A stretch of DNA of 34,252 nt from Sulfurimonas sp. (GTDB taxonomy: Bacteria > Campylobacterota > Campylobacteria > Campylobacterales > Sulfurimonadaceae). Below are positions 16,684 through 24,913 of the stretch, one piece after another (within the stretch, counting starts at the first letter, position 1; each line of letters starts with the position of its first letter). Position numbers and translations under genes: made by a program. The stretch is taken from assembly GCA_027064045.1 (NCBI GenBank), contig JAMOQK010000058.1:1-34252 (forward strand). Reading direction: 5' to 3'. Below the pieces are notes generated by a model that searched no databases, was not told where the DNA came from, and saw nothing but the letters and a program-made list of their open reading frames with translations.

Positions 16684-16893
16684 TTAGTTTGGTTTGATTA
16701 GTTTTTTAATCTCTCTTGGGATATGGGCAAAAGGGATATTTTGCATACCTAGACTCTTTGCATTTTCATCTTGAACCATCACATCAATACTCATAGCAGA
16801 TGGGTAGTAACGAACCACTTTGTATGAAGTCTTTTCAATTATAAAAACAATCTTTTTATCTGAGAGTTCTATACTTTTTTTTCTTTTTGCCAC
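16684..16893 (-). CDS. Small conserved-looking protein of unknown function
   Basis: A 69-aa soluble, basic protein (begins AKRKKSIELSDKKIVFII, ends REIKKLIKPN). No cysteine, no membrane segment and no recognised motif. It lies 3 nt after cvfB and 3 nt before mlaE, so it is surely part of the operon, and the tight spacing argues that it is expressed. Confidence 0.7.
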   Translation of the reverse strand: MAKRKKSIELSDKKIVFIIEKTSYKVVRYYPSAMSIDVMVQDENAKSLGMQNIPFAHIPREIKKLIKPN

Positions 16894-16896
16894 AAG

Positions 16897-17748
16897 CTAA
16901 CCTTTTAGATATATCCCACTGTCTTTAACTTCTATTTTATCATTTTCTTGTAAAGCTGTAAGGGAGCGTTTAAACTCTTTTTTACTCATAGAAAAAACAT
17001 TTTTAATTAATTCTGCATCACTTTTGTAGTTGTAAGGCATGATACCTTTGTTTTGTTTTAACAGTTCCAACACCTTGTCTTGTGAATCTGATGTTTTTTT
17101 GCTTCCAAGTTTTCTAAGACAAAGGTCAATATTTCCATCTTTTCGTATAGTTTTTATAAAAGCTGTTTTTTTATCACCGAGCGTGATGTTTTCAAAAATC
17201 TCGTTATGGTAGATGAGACCTTCATATTTGTCTTCAACTATGCATTTATAACCAAGTGGTGTTTTTGCAATGATAAGTATGTTTACCTCTTGTTGAGGTT
17301 TAAGCCCTTGGACGCGTCTTTGAAAAAAATCTCCAAGTTTTTCACTGCCTACAAGGCGATGAGTTCTTTCATCATAAATAACTTTTAAAAATCTTTTTTC
17401 TCCAACTTTAAAAGGTGTTTTTTGGAGCATATTTGGGACAAGTAAATCTTTTGAAAGCCCCCAATCTACAAATGCTCCAAATGGTGCAGTATCCACAACT
17501 TCAAAAAGTCCAAATTCATCAAGTTTGGCATGTGGAGTTAGTGTTGTTGCGATAAGTCTATCTTCTGAATCTGTATATAAAAATACATCCAAAAGGGTGT
17601 TTTCTCTCATCTCATCGGTTACATAAGCTTGTGGGAGCAAAACATCATTCCCATCCTCTGCCATTAAAAATACGCCGTGAGGGGTGAGTCTATCTACTCT
17701 TAGGGTGTTTATGAGTCCTAGCTCTAAAAATGGATTAAGTGTTTTCAT
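16897..17748 (-). CDS. CvfB-like S1-domain RNA-binding protein
   Basis: The 283-aa protein has the CvfB/YitL layout: an N-terminal S1-like part (NTLRVDRLTPHGVFLMAED...VLLPQAYV), a central S1 domain (LFEVVDTAPFGAFVDWGLSKDLLVP), a third S1-like region (YKCIVEDKYEGLIYHNEIF) and a C-terminal winged helix (SMSKKEFKRSLTALQENDKI). Such proteins bind RNA in the cytoplasm; the exact role is not established. It is first gene of the leftward operon. TATAAT lies only 5 nt before its ATG and no Shine-Dalgarno is seen, suggesting a leaderless mRNA. Confidence 0.88.
   Translation of the reverse strand: MKTLNPFLELGLINTLRVDRLTPHGVFLMAEDGNDVLLPQAYVTDEMRENTLLDVFLYTDSEDRLIATTLTPHAKLDEFGLFEVVDTAPFGAFVDWGLSKDLLVPNMLQKTPFKVGEKRFLKVIYDERTHRLVGSEKLGDFFQRRVQGLKPQQEVNILIIAKTPLGYKCIVEDKYEGLIYHNEIFENITLGDKKTAFIKTIRKDGNIDLCLRKLGSKKTSDSQDKVLELLKQNKGIMPYNYKSDAELIKNVFSMSKKEFKRSLTALQENDKIEVKDSGIYLKG
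17527..17535 (+). repeat. GGCATGTGG word, copy 6
   Basis: Exact copy in the cvfB-like gene, reading Pro-His-Ala; flanked T...A. Confidence 0.75.
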
Positions 17749-17753
17749 AAGTA

Positions 17754-17759
17754 ATTATA
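17754..17759 (-). promoter_or_regulatory. -10 box for the cvfB operon, leaderless geometry
   Basis: Exact TATAAT on the minus strand with a 5-nt gap to the cvfB ATG, placing the expected transcript start on the A of the start codon. Confidence 0.55.
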
Positions 17760-17791
17760 CAGTTTTTATCATTTATAAGTGTTTAATGGGG

Positions 17792-17797
17792 TATAAT
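17792..17797 (+). promoter_or_regulatory. -10 box for the M15 peptidase gene, leaderless geometry
   Basis: Exact TATAAT, 7 nt before the ATG at 17805 and 1 nt before an in-frame ATG at 17799. Transcription would begin at or next to 17805, which favours that start. Confidence 0.55.
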
Positions 17798-17804
17798 TAT
17801 GCTC

Positions 17805-18545
17805 ATGGATAGAAGATTTTTTTTAACAACATTGGCTTTAACACCACTTTTTGCGAAAGAGAGCGTAGGTAACAGTAATGATATTTATCTCTCTTATGGG
17901 GAGTTTGCTACACTTAAAAGTTTAAATAGCAGACTTAAAAGACTTAGAAGATTTATTGGATATGCAAATTTTAATATAGTTTCCTTTCATAATGCTTTGT
18001 ATTATGCTAGAAATTATTCTAAGATAGGAACATTTACAAAACCTGAACTTGCTTTAATCGAGAAACTTTTTTATGAAGATCAAGCACAATATGGTTTTTT
18101 TGGAGCTAAAACATGTTCAAATATGAACAATACAATTTCAAGAAAAGATATTGTAAAAATTCCCCATACTGGGCATTTTTTGTTTAAGGGTAAGCCTCAA
18201 GAGGATTATGCAAAAATAAAAAGAGATATTGGTGATGTTTTAATCTTAACCTCTGGTGTGAGAAATGTTGTAAAACAGTTAAGCTTATTTGCAAATAAGA
18301 TTTATAATTGTGGTGGAAATATCACAAAAGCAACTATTCAGATAGCACCTCCTGCTTACTCTTATCATACTATAAGTGATTTTGATGTTGGAAGAGTTGA
18401 TTGGGGGTATAGAAATTTTACGGCAGATTTTGCAAAAACAAAGGAGTTTGAAAAGATGAGAAAATTAGATTATATCGGTATGAGATATAAAAAAAATAAT
18501 AGTGATGGAGTACGATTTGAACCGTGGCATGTGGAAGTTATATAG
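17805..18545 (+). CDS. M15-family D,D- or L,D-carboxypeptidase with Tat-like signal
   Basis: Zinc peptidase acting on peptidoglycan stem peptides. The start is read at 17805, giving DRRFFLTTLALTPLFA, a twin-arginine-like signal peptide; if ATG 17799 is used the protein has two more residues. M15 metal and active-site motifs are visible: TSGVRN (about 149-154), SYHTISDFDVG with the first His and Asp ligands (186-196), and EPWHVEV near the C-terminus with catalytic Glu-x-x-His. It overlaps csd4, another peptidoglycan trimming enzyme, by 17 nt, which strongly suggests a shared role in wall remodelling and cell shape. Confidence 0.85.
   Translation: MDRRFFLTTLALTPLFAKESVGNSNDIYLSYGEFATLKSLNSRLKRLRRFIGYANFNIVSFHNALYYARNYSKIGTFTKPELALIEKLFYEDQAQYGFFGAKTCSNMNNTISRKDIVKIPHTGHFLFKGKPQEDYAKIKRDIGDVLILTSGVRNVVKQLSLFANKIYNCGGNITKATIQIAPPAYSYHTISDFDVGRVDWGYRNFTADFAKTKEFEKMRKLDYIGMRYKKNNSDGVRFEPWHVEVI
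18526..18534 (+). repeat. GGCATGTGG word, copy 7
   Basis: Exact copy at the M15 peptidase EPWHVE motif (Trp-His-Val); its ATG is also the csd4 start. Confidence 0.65.
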
Positions 18546-19824
18546 TTTAGTATTTTTGTTTTTTGTATCATCTGTTTTAAGTGCAAATAAAAACTATGAA
18601 TTTGAACTTATAAAAAAAGGTAAACAAGACGGCAATACTATGCTTGTTGTTGGTGGTATTCAGGGCGATGAACCAGGTGGATTTGTAGCCGCTTCACTTT
18701 TAGCAACTCGTTACAAGATAACTAAAGGTTCTGTGTGGGTTGTTCCAAATCTTAATTTTTATAGTATTATCAAAAGAAACAGAGGTCCATACGGAGATAT
18801 GAATCGAAAGTTTGCAACTTTATCTAAAAAAGATCCAGAGTATAATATTATCCAAAGAATAAAAAAGCATATAAACAATAAAGATGTTAAATTGATTGTT
18901 AATTTACATGATGGAAGTGGATTTTATAGAAAAAAATATGTAGATAGTCTGCACCAACCAACAAGGTGGGGACAATGTTCTGTTATAGATCAAGTCTCAC
19001 TAGATGGTGTAAAATATGGAAATCTTAAAGAGATTTCATCTTCAGTTGTGGCAGAGGTAAATAAACATCTAATTAAAAAAGAGGATGTATATCATGTTCA
19101 CAATACAAGAACAAGAGAGGGTGATAAAGAGATGGAAAAATCTCTTACATATTATGCGATAAATCAAGGAAAGGCTGCGTTTGGGAATGAAGCTACTAAA
19201 AATCAGCCAACTAACAGAAGGGTGTATTACCACCTTTTAGCATTAGAAAAGTATATGCATATTATGGGGATAGAGTTTACAAGAGATTTTGAGCTTACAC
19301 CAAAAGGGGTATATGATGCGATAAATAATGATATTTATATCTCTTTATACAACGGTAAAATCAAATTACCACTCTCACAAATAAGAGATATAGTAAAGTA
19401 TTTTCCAATTAAAAAAGGTTCCGAGTTGGCGTTTGAAGCAAGTAACTCCTTGGTGGCAATTATAAAAAAAGGAAATACTTATACCATACAGTATGGAAAC
19501 AGAAGACTCTCGAGACTAAAAGCTGATTATCGTGAATATGATGATGCAAATGGGAGTGTAGGGTTTGTAGTTGATGGTAAGCCTGTGGATGTTAAGTTTG
19601 GAACACTTTTAGATGTTAAAGATAATTTTTTAGTAAAAGGTAATAATCATTATCGTGTAAATGTTATTGGCTATACAACTTCTAGTAAAAAAGAAACAGA
19701 CAAAAAGATAAGAAAATCACAGATACCAAGACGATTTTCTATAGATAAACGGGGCAATATTTATAGGGTGGAATACTATAATAAAAATAAATTTGCAGGG
19801 ATGGTACTTGTAAATTTTAAATAA
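18529..19824 (+). CDS. csd4: Peptidoglycan D,L-carboxypeptidase Csd4/Pgp1
   Basis: M14 zinc carboxypeptidase that trims tripeptides to dipeptides and gives Helicobacter and Campylobacter their helical shape. With the start at ATG 18529 the residues fall one short of H. pylori Csd4 numbering: Gln45 and Glu48 in GGIQGDEPGG (the unusual Gln replaces the usual His ligand), His127 in VNLHDGSG and catalytic Glu221 in FGNEATKNQ. Residues 1-19 form a Sec signal (SLVFLFFVSSVLSA). Earlier in-frame GTG 18502 and ATG 18505 would precede the signal with charged residues and are less likely. Two C-terminal beta domains complete the 431 aa. The start codon lies inside a GGCATGTGG copy. Confidence 0.93.
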   Translation: MWKLYSLVFLFFVSSVLSANKNYEFELIKKGKQDGNTMLVVGGIQGDEPGGFVAASLLATRYKITKGSVWVVPNLNFYSIIKRNRGPYGDMNRKFATLSKKDPEYNIIQRIKKHINNKDVKLIVNLHDGSGFYRKKYVDSLHQPTRWGQCSVIDQVSLDGVKYGNLKEISSSVVAEVNKHLIKKEDVYHVHNTRTREGDKEMEKSLTYYAINQGKAAFGNEATKNQPTNRRVYYHLLALEKYMHIMGIEFTRDFELTPKGVYDAINNDIYISLYNGKIKLPLSQIRDIVKYFPIKKGSELAFEASNSLVAIIKKGNTYTIQYGNRRLSRLKADYREYDDANGSVGFVVDGKPVDVKFGTLLDVKDNFLVKGNNHYRVNVIGYTTSSKKETDKKIRKSQIPRRFSIDKRGNIYRVEYYNKNKFAGMVLVNFK

Positions 19825-19828
19825 TATT

Positions 19829-19858
19829 ACAGAATGACTTTTTGTCATTCTGTTTTTA
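19829..19858. terminator. Bidirectional terminator between csd4 and nnrS
   Basis: A perfect 10-bp stem (ACAGAATGAC at 19829-19838 with its complement 19844-19853), a T5 loop, a T5 tail on the plus strand and an AT-rich tail on the minus strand. It separates the two convergent genes. Confidence 0.85.
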
Positions 19859-21034
19859 CTAAAGCTTACTTCCAAAAATTAAAACTTTTCCATATCTGCC
19901 ACCCCACAGTAAAAATAAAATTAACCAAGCACCAAAAGAGATGTCAAATAACATATCTAACTCTAAATCAAAACCAATATTTATACTAAATAAAGCTCTT
20001 AAAGCCACCACAACTTGAACTAACCAAAATATACTTGTAGCCATTTTATCAGCATCTGGAATTTGCTTGGAGTGACCAAGTGTTACTCTTGTGCCAAAAC
20101 CTATAAGTATAGTTGTTAAAAAACCTAGTGCAAGTAGATGGATATTGAAAAAATAGAATGATGTATCTAAAAGTAGTTCTAAAAATATACTCACAGCAGA
20201 CAAAAAGAATGCTGCAGGGAGCCAAAAAAGTGCTAAGTGAAGTACCCATAAAATTGAAGGGGATTTAAAAGGTTCCAGCCCCCATCTTTTAAACTCAACA
20301 AACATATAAACTGAGAGTAAAATATCTAAAATCATCTCACCAATCTTAAAATCAAGTGTACTTGATATAGTTTTTAATATAAAAAGAACAAAAACAATTT
20401 TTACAAAGTTTTCATTTTTTTGTGCAAATGAATGTGAGAAAAAAGGCACCATCCTTTGTGCTACACTAAATGCTAAAAAGATGAGATAGAGATAAAAAGA
20501 GATATTTATGGCTGGGTTTAATAAGCTATTAAAAGATAATTGACTAAATATAAAGAGTAAGTTGCCAACCAATCCAAAATAGTTTGATAGGAGTATCCAA
20601 AATGGATCACTTTTATCTGGTGACATCCCAGTTTTGTAGATATTTTGAAGTTTAAGTACAATAAATATTTGAGATACAAAAGATATACTCATCCCCACTA
20701 TTAAGAGTGTATGGGAAAAAAATGCCCCACCTAAAAAAGCGATAGATGCCAAGGTATTTGCATAAAAAACATTGGTATAGTAACTCTGCGAGATGGTAGT
20801 AGCACTTTGGGCAAATCTATTAAATGTGGTAAATAAAAAACCTACAAAAACATTTAAAAAAACTAAGAAAGAAAAAGAATACACATGAAATGCTAAACTT
20901 TGTATCTCAAATTCTAAAATACCTTTATAGTTAAGCATAAAAGCAATCATCATAACGATGGCATTAACGATACCGAGCATAAAAAACGGTTGGTGTGGTT
21001 GTGATAAAAAATAGTTTTGTTTTGTTAGTATCAT
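19859..21034 (-). CDS. nnrS: NnrS-family membrane protein
   Basis: A 391-aa protein of about twelve hydrophobic segments. The family hallmark HLLALGFLTTILIGFGTRVTLGH is seen near residue 300, and the N-terminal QPHQPFFMLG matches the usual RPFFL entry with its conserved His. NnrS proteins are haem- and copper-binding membrane proteins that protect against nitric oxide or nitrosative stress, often in denitrifiers. It lies 7 nt downstream of the SPL-like gene, so it is part of a leftward run with the radical SAM protein and the SulP transporter. Confidence 0.87.
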   Translation of the reverse strand: MILTKQNYFLSQPHQPFFMLGIVNAIVMMIAFMLNYKGILEFEIQSLAFHVYSFSFLVFLNVFVGFLFTTFNRFAQSATTISQSYYTNVFYANTLASIAFLGGAFFSHTLLIVGMSISFVSQIFIVLKLQNIYKTGMSPDKSDPFWILLSNYFGLVGNLLFIFSQLSFNSLLNPAINISFYLYLIFLAFSVAQRMVPFFSHSFAQKNENFVKIVFVLFILKTISSTLDFKIGEMILDILLSVYMFVEFKRWGLEPFKSPSILWVLHLALFWLPAAFFLSAVSIFLELLLDTSFYFFNIHLLALGFLTTILIGFGTRVTLGHSKQIPDADKMATSIFWLVQVVVALRALFSINIGFDLELDMLFDISFGAWLILFLLWGGRYGKVLIFGSKL

Positions 21035-21041
21035 TTTAATC

Positions 21042-22292
21042 CTATATTAGAAAATTTGTACCGATTTTTTGAGAGTAGCTACTTAACATAGCTCTTTCAA
21101 AATCGTTATTTGTTGAGTATTCATATCCAAAAGTTTCTTTCCATAAACTATGTTCTTCCATGCAAAGATAGAAAAAAACTTTGGAATGCCACGGTTTAAA
21201 ATTTTCATATGCGTGTTTAAACATCTCAACTTTTGTGGCATGTGGGTATGAGGTTTTTCCACTTGCATCGGCATGTGGGATTTGTGTGATTTTTGTTCTA
21301 AATTCACGATTTCGTAACTGTTTAATAACAGGTTTTATAAAAGTTAGTGTCCCAAAACTAACAAGTGCCACCTCTTGTGGTTGAAATTGTGTCAAAAGAG
21401 TTTCATAAACGGCTTGATAATCATCAAGATAGCCTTTGTACTCAACTATTGGATGAAAATGAAAACCAACTTTTACCCCTTTATCGGCTAATTTTCTGGC
21501 TGAGGCTATCCTCTTTTGAAGTGAAGCAGTAAGGTGTTCCTCATTTTTTATAATAGTTGGAGTATTTAGACTCCAAGTACAAAGTATATTTTTTGGTACT
21601 TCGTTATCTAGGAGGTATTTGATATTGTCTGATTTTGTTTTAAATTCTAAAATTACATTTGGATTTTCTTTGGCAAAAAGAAATAGCGCATCTAAAATAC
21701 CCTCACGATTTCCAAACATGAGTGAGTCTGAACTTTGTCCTGTACCTATGTGATAAGTTTTGTTTTTATCTAGTTTTAGGTTTAGTAATTTTTCTTTAAA
21801 AGCACTATCAAAGGTGATGGTGTTTTGGTTGTAAAAACTTTGAATAGAGCAGTAAGAACAGTCAAAACCACAACTCTCAACTGCATCGAGTGTAAGCAGG
21901 TTGCAACATCTTGTTTTCTCACTAGCAACTGGGCAAAGTCCAAGTCCAAAGCCATCTTTGTTTTCAGTTTTAAAAGTGAACTTTTGTTCCGTTGGTATGT
22001 TTTTTAATTCAAAATCTTCATATGAGTTTGGGGTGTTTCGTATCTTTTCATAAGCTTGTCTAAGTCTAGTAAAAACAACTTTTTTCTGTTTATGTTCATC
22101 AAATATCTCTATGATACTTTTTTCATCCCACATGCCAAGATCTCTAGCCATATCAATAATCTGTTTGAGTTCTTGGTGTGAAAATTTCAGTTGATAAGCT
22201 TTTTGTTTTATAAACTCCATCTCGGCATGTGGGAGTTTTGAATAAAAAGTATTTTTAATTGCGTTGTTAAATTTCTCTTCATAATTTTTCAT
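21042..22292 (-). CDS. Spore-photoproduct-lyase-like radical SAM protein
   Basis: The radical SAM cluster motif CGFDCSYC gives Cys141, Cys145 and Cys148 (C-x3-C-x2-C). Downstream, GQSSDSL, LEFKTKSDNIKYLL, CTWSLNT, EEHLTASLQKRIASARKL and VGFHFHPIVEY follow the order of the SPL family, which repairs the UV thymine dimer of spores. It is 416 aa, longer than Bacillus SplB (about 340) through an extra N-terminal ~110 residues. These bacteria do not sporulate, so substrate is unknown; DNA repair is inferred only from homology. Four exact GGCATGTGG copies lie in this gene. Confidence 0.83.
   Translation of the reverse strand: MKNYEEKFNNAIKNTFYSKLPHAEMEFIKQKAYQLKFSHQELKQIIDMARDLGMWDEKSIIEIFDEHKQKKVVFTRLRQAYEKIRNTPNSYEDFELKNIPTEQKFTFKTENKDGFGLGLCPVASEKTRCCNLLTLDAVESCGFDCSYCSIQSFYNQNTITFDSAFKEKLLNLKLDKNKTYHIGTGQSSDSLMFGNREGILDALFLFAKENPNVILEFKTKSDNIKYLLDNEVPKNILCTWSLNTPTIIKNEEHLTASLQKRIASARKLADKGVKVGFHFHPIVEYKGYLDDYQAVYETLLTQFQPQEVALVSFGTLTFIKPVIKQLRNREFRTKITQIPHADASGKTSYPHATKVEMFKHAYENFKPWHSKVFFYLCMEEHSLWKETFGYEYSTNNDFERAMLSSYSQKIGTNFLI
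21237..21245 (+). repeat. GGCATGTGG word, copy 8
   Basis: Exact copy in the SPL-like gene, reading Pro-His-Ala. Confidence 0.75.
21270..21278 (+). repeat. GGCATGTGG word, copy 9
   Basis: Exact copy 33 nt from copy 8 in the same SPL-like gene, again Pro-His-Ala. Confidence 0.75.
22128..22136 (-). repeat. GGCATGTGG word, copy 10
   Basis: Exact copy on the minus strand in the SPL-like gene, reading Gly-Met-Trp. Confidence 0.75.
22224..22232 (+). repeat. GGCATGTGG word, copy 11
   Basis: Exact copy in the SPL-like gene, reading Pro-His-Ala, 96 nt from the inverted copy 10. Confidence 0.75.
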
Positions 22293-22305
22293 GATGTAAT
22301 TTTAT

Positions 22306-24453
22306 CTAAACTTGTTCCAACCTCCTAATCTCTTGAGCAGAATTTCTAAGTTCTACCCCCATTCTCTCTCCAAGTTCAAAAAGAAGTTCAAGCAATAAAC
22401 TTTCTTTGTTTTCAGCTTGTAAATTTACAAGTGTATCATGACTTAATTCTAGTAATATCGCATCACTGTTTACGATAGCAGTTGCACTTCTTTTCCCTGG
22501 TGCTATAAAGGAGATTTCTCCAAAGAATGTTCCAGAGTTGTATTTTGCAAGTCTTTTATACTCTTTTTTAGAGGCATAAAGTCTAATTTCAACTTCCCCT
22601 TGCAGAAGGATAAAAAGGGATGAGGCCTCATCGTCTTGATTGAAGATAATCTCATCTTTTTTTATCTCATGTTTTATGCTTAGTTTTTCTATGAGATCTA
22701 TGCTGTTTGGGTTCATTTTTCTACATAAACTATTTTCTTTTAGTTGAATATATTTAGCTGAATTAGTATGTAAAATACCATGTTTTTTTAAGATTTTATT
22801 TTCTGCATACTCAAAAGATGTATCGCTATCTACAAAAGTATGGATTTTTATACTGTTTTTTTTGTCAATATTTTCAAGTGCCTTGTTGATTTTTCTACCA
22901 ATACCAAGTTCTTTGTGCATATGGCATAATATAAGTTCCCCTCCAGCTTTTTTCATCCTTGATGAGATTTGTAGTATGAGGATAACTCCTGAGATGTCGA
23001 TAAGTTGCACTCTTAAAAAGTTAAAGATTAGATACTGGTCTTTTTTGATATATTCTTCACTGAGTTCAAGTAATTTATCTGCAGTTGCAAAAAAGAGGTT
23101 GCCTCTAAGTTCAAACATCACAATGGATGAGCCATTCTCACTTAGTATTTTTTTCTCATTATCCGTTCGTATGGTCAGGGAATGTTTATGATAGCCATCA
23201 CGGGTAGTATGAATAATAGGTGCTTTAATCTGCATTCTAAAATACATTATCATTGCGATTAGGACACCTACGCCAACGGCACTAACTAGATTGACAGAGA
23301 TGGTTACTATGAAAACACTTAGAGCTATAAGTCCATCAATACGACTTTTTTTGTAGGTAAACCAATAGATTAGATTAAAGTTTATCATTCCAAAACCAAC
23401 AAAGATGATAACACCTGCTAAAACAGAGATAGGTAGATATTTACCTAAAAAACCAAAAAATAAAATAAGTAAAATAAAAAATATACTACTAAAAACTCCA
23501 CTCCATCTTCTACCACCACTTTGGAGGTTTATAAGTGTAGCTCCTTTTGTTCCACCCCCACCTAAGGCACCTAAAAATCCGATAATCATCTGTGCTATAC
23601 CTTGAGCGATTATCTCTCTTTTTGAATTATTTCTGAGGTTTGTTTGTGAGTCTGCAACTATCGCTGTAACAAGACAATCTGTTGATGCCAAAATCATTAA
23701 AGCAAGAGCAGTTGTTATGATGAGGTTAAGATCAAGTGTTTTTAAATCATTAATATTTATTCCAAAATTTAAGTTTTGTACACTTGGAACTGTGCCAACC
23801 ACCCATGCACTAAAAGCATTATGAATATAAAAATAATCAATCACTTGATAAACAACGATACCAACAACAAAACCAGCTAAAACAGCAGGGATTTTTTTTG
23901 ATATTTTTGGAGTGATTATGATAACTAAAATGGTTAAGATGGCAATGTCTAGGGGGATAGATGCCATAACAACATCTTTTAGTTGTAAAAAAGGTTTAAA
24001 TATAAAAGGTATTTGAGATTTTATCATCAAAAATCCAACGGCACTTATTTGACCTACAATTACAGGATATGGGATATATTTAATAAGTTCTGCCCCACCA
24101 AAAAGTGAGAAAACAACTTGAAAAAGACCAGTTAAAACTAGTATGGAACTCAGTGTAAGAAGCATCAAATCGCTCGTAGCACCACTACCAGCCATCGTTG
24201 TCATAATACCAACTAAAAGCATAGTGACAGGACCATTTGGCGCACTAAGCATACCGATAGTCGCACCTGCAAGACCAGAGACGAGTGAGAGGATAGCGGC
24301 TCCGATGATACCAGCTAAAGCACCACTTGAAGCATCAAGACCCATGATGCTAAAAAGAACAACACCAAGCCCCATGGACTGAGGCAAAATCACCGCACTA
24401 CCAGCAATAGCACCTAACATATCTGAAAAAATTGTTTTTGTATCTACTTTCAT
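22306..24453 (-). CDS. SulP anion transporter fused to STAS and cyclic-nucleotide-binding domains
   Basis: Residues ~1-405 form the SulP membrane domain (PQSMGLGVVLFSIMGLDASSGALAG at the start, then GGGGTKGATLINLQSGGRRWSG). Residues ~425-545 are a STAS domain (FELRGNLFFATADKLLELSE, LIDISGVILIL). Residues ~580-715 are a cNMP-binding domain with the phosphate cassette GEISFIAPGKRSATA including the key Glu and Arg. SulP proteins carry sulfate, bicarbonate or other anions; the substrate here cannot be told. The intact cassette suggests direct gating by cAMP or a related nucleotide. It is first gene of the leftward run with the SPL-like and nnrS genes. Confidence 0.88.
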   Translation of the reverse strand: MKVDTKTIFSDMLGAIAGSAVILPQSMGLGVVLFSIMGLDASSGALAGIIGAAILSLVSGLAGATIGMLSAPNGPVTMLLVGIMTTMAGSGATSDLMLLTLSSILVLTGLFQVVFSLFGGAELIKYIPYPVIVGQISAVGFLMIKSQIPFIFKPFLQLKDVVMASIPLDIAILTILVIIITPKISKKIPAVLAGFVVGIVVYQVIDYFYIHNAFSAWVVGTVPSVQNLNFGININDLKTLDLNLIITTALALMILASTDCLVTAIVADSQTNLRNNSKREIIAQGIAQMIIGFLGALGGGGTKGATLINLQSGGRRWSGVFSSIFFILLILFFGFLGKYLPISVLAGVIIFVGFGMINFNLIYWFTYKKSRIDGLIALSVFIVTISVNLVSAVGVGVLIAMIMYFRMQIKAPIIHTTRDGYHKHSLTIRTDNEKKILSENGSSIVMFELRGNLFFATADKLLELSEEYIKKDQYLIFNFLRVQLIDISGVILILQISSRMKKAGGELILCHMHKELGIGRKINKALENIDKKNSIKIHTFVDSDTSFEYAENKILKKHGILHTNSAKYIQLKENSLCRKMNPNSIDLIEKLSIKHEIKKDEIIFNQDDEASSLFILLQGEVEIRLYASKKEYKRLAKYNSGTFFGEISFIAPGKRSATAIVNSDAILLELSHDTLVNLQAENKESLLLELLFELGERMGVELRNSAQEIRRLEQV

Positions 24454-24513
24454 GGGTTAATTATACTACTAAAGTATGACAAAATGCAATATTTTTAGGG
24501 TAGATAACATTTT

Positions 24514-24519
24514 TATAAT
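24514..24519 (+). promoter_or_regulatory. -10 box for the zinc-ribbon/two-component run
   Basis: Exact TATAAT, 32 nt before the next ATG, with T-rich DNA ahead of it. A GAAGGTGA Shine-Dalgarno sequence follows at 24539-24546. Confidence 0.55.
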
Positions 24520-24550
24520 AAGATTTTAAAAAATAGATGAAGGTGACAAT

Positions 24551-24895
24551 ATGATTTTAGGAAAATGTCCATATTGTGAAGATGGGAGTATTGAGGTTAG
24601 AGATAAAGAGGTGCGTGGTAAAAAAGTTAAACTTTATGCTTGTAGTAATGCTCATTGGAAAAGTGAAGATGGGGAGATGTATGAACTAACAGAAAACTCC
24701 ACATGCCATTTTAAGATTTGGCAGAATGCTTTGGCACGGTATGGAAAATGGCTTTCGTACAAAGAGATTAGAGAGCTTTTACAAAACAATGAGATGGAGG
24801 TTGAACTTCTAAGTAAAAAGTATGGTAAAAAAATCTACTACAACAAACATATAATTTTAGATAGAGAGTATGGTGTAAGTGTGATTTGGGATTAA
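24551..24895 (+). CDS. Small zinc-ribbon protein of unknown function
   Basis: A 114-aa protein beginning GKCPYCEDGSIEVRDKEVRG and followed by LYACSNAHWKSEDG, a Cys-x2-Cys with later Cys and His residues that could bind one zinc, similar to topoisomerase-type C4 fingers. A third group, STCHFKIW, adds Cys and His. The second half is charged and possibly winged-helix-like. It lies 18 nt upstream of a histidine kinase and is probably co-transcribed with it. No family was recognised; nucleic-acid binding is a guess from the ribbon. Confidence 0.7.
   Translation: MILGKCPYCEDGSIEVRDKEVRGKKVKLYACSNAHWKSEDGEMYELTENSTCHFKIWQNALARYGKWLSYKEIRELLQNNEMEVELLSKKYGKKIYYNKHIILDREYGVSVIWD
24699..24707 (-). repeat. 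GGCATGTGG word, copy 12
   Basis: Exact copy on the minus strand in the zinc-ribbon gene (plus-strand gene), reading Ser-Thr-Cys-His. Confidence 0.75.
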
Positions 24896-24913
24896 AAATG
24901 ATAAAATCCAACT

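Noticed and set aside
22128..22232. Inverted GGCATGTGG pair acting as a terminator hairpin
   Set aside because: The copies are 96 nt apart, inside a coding region, with no T tract.
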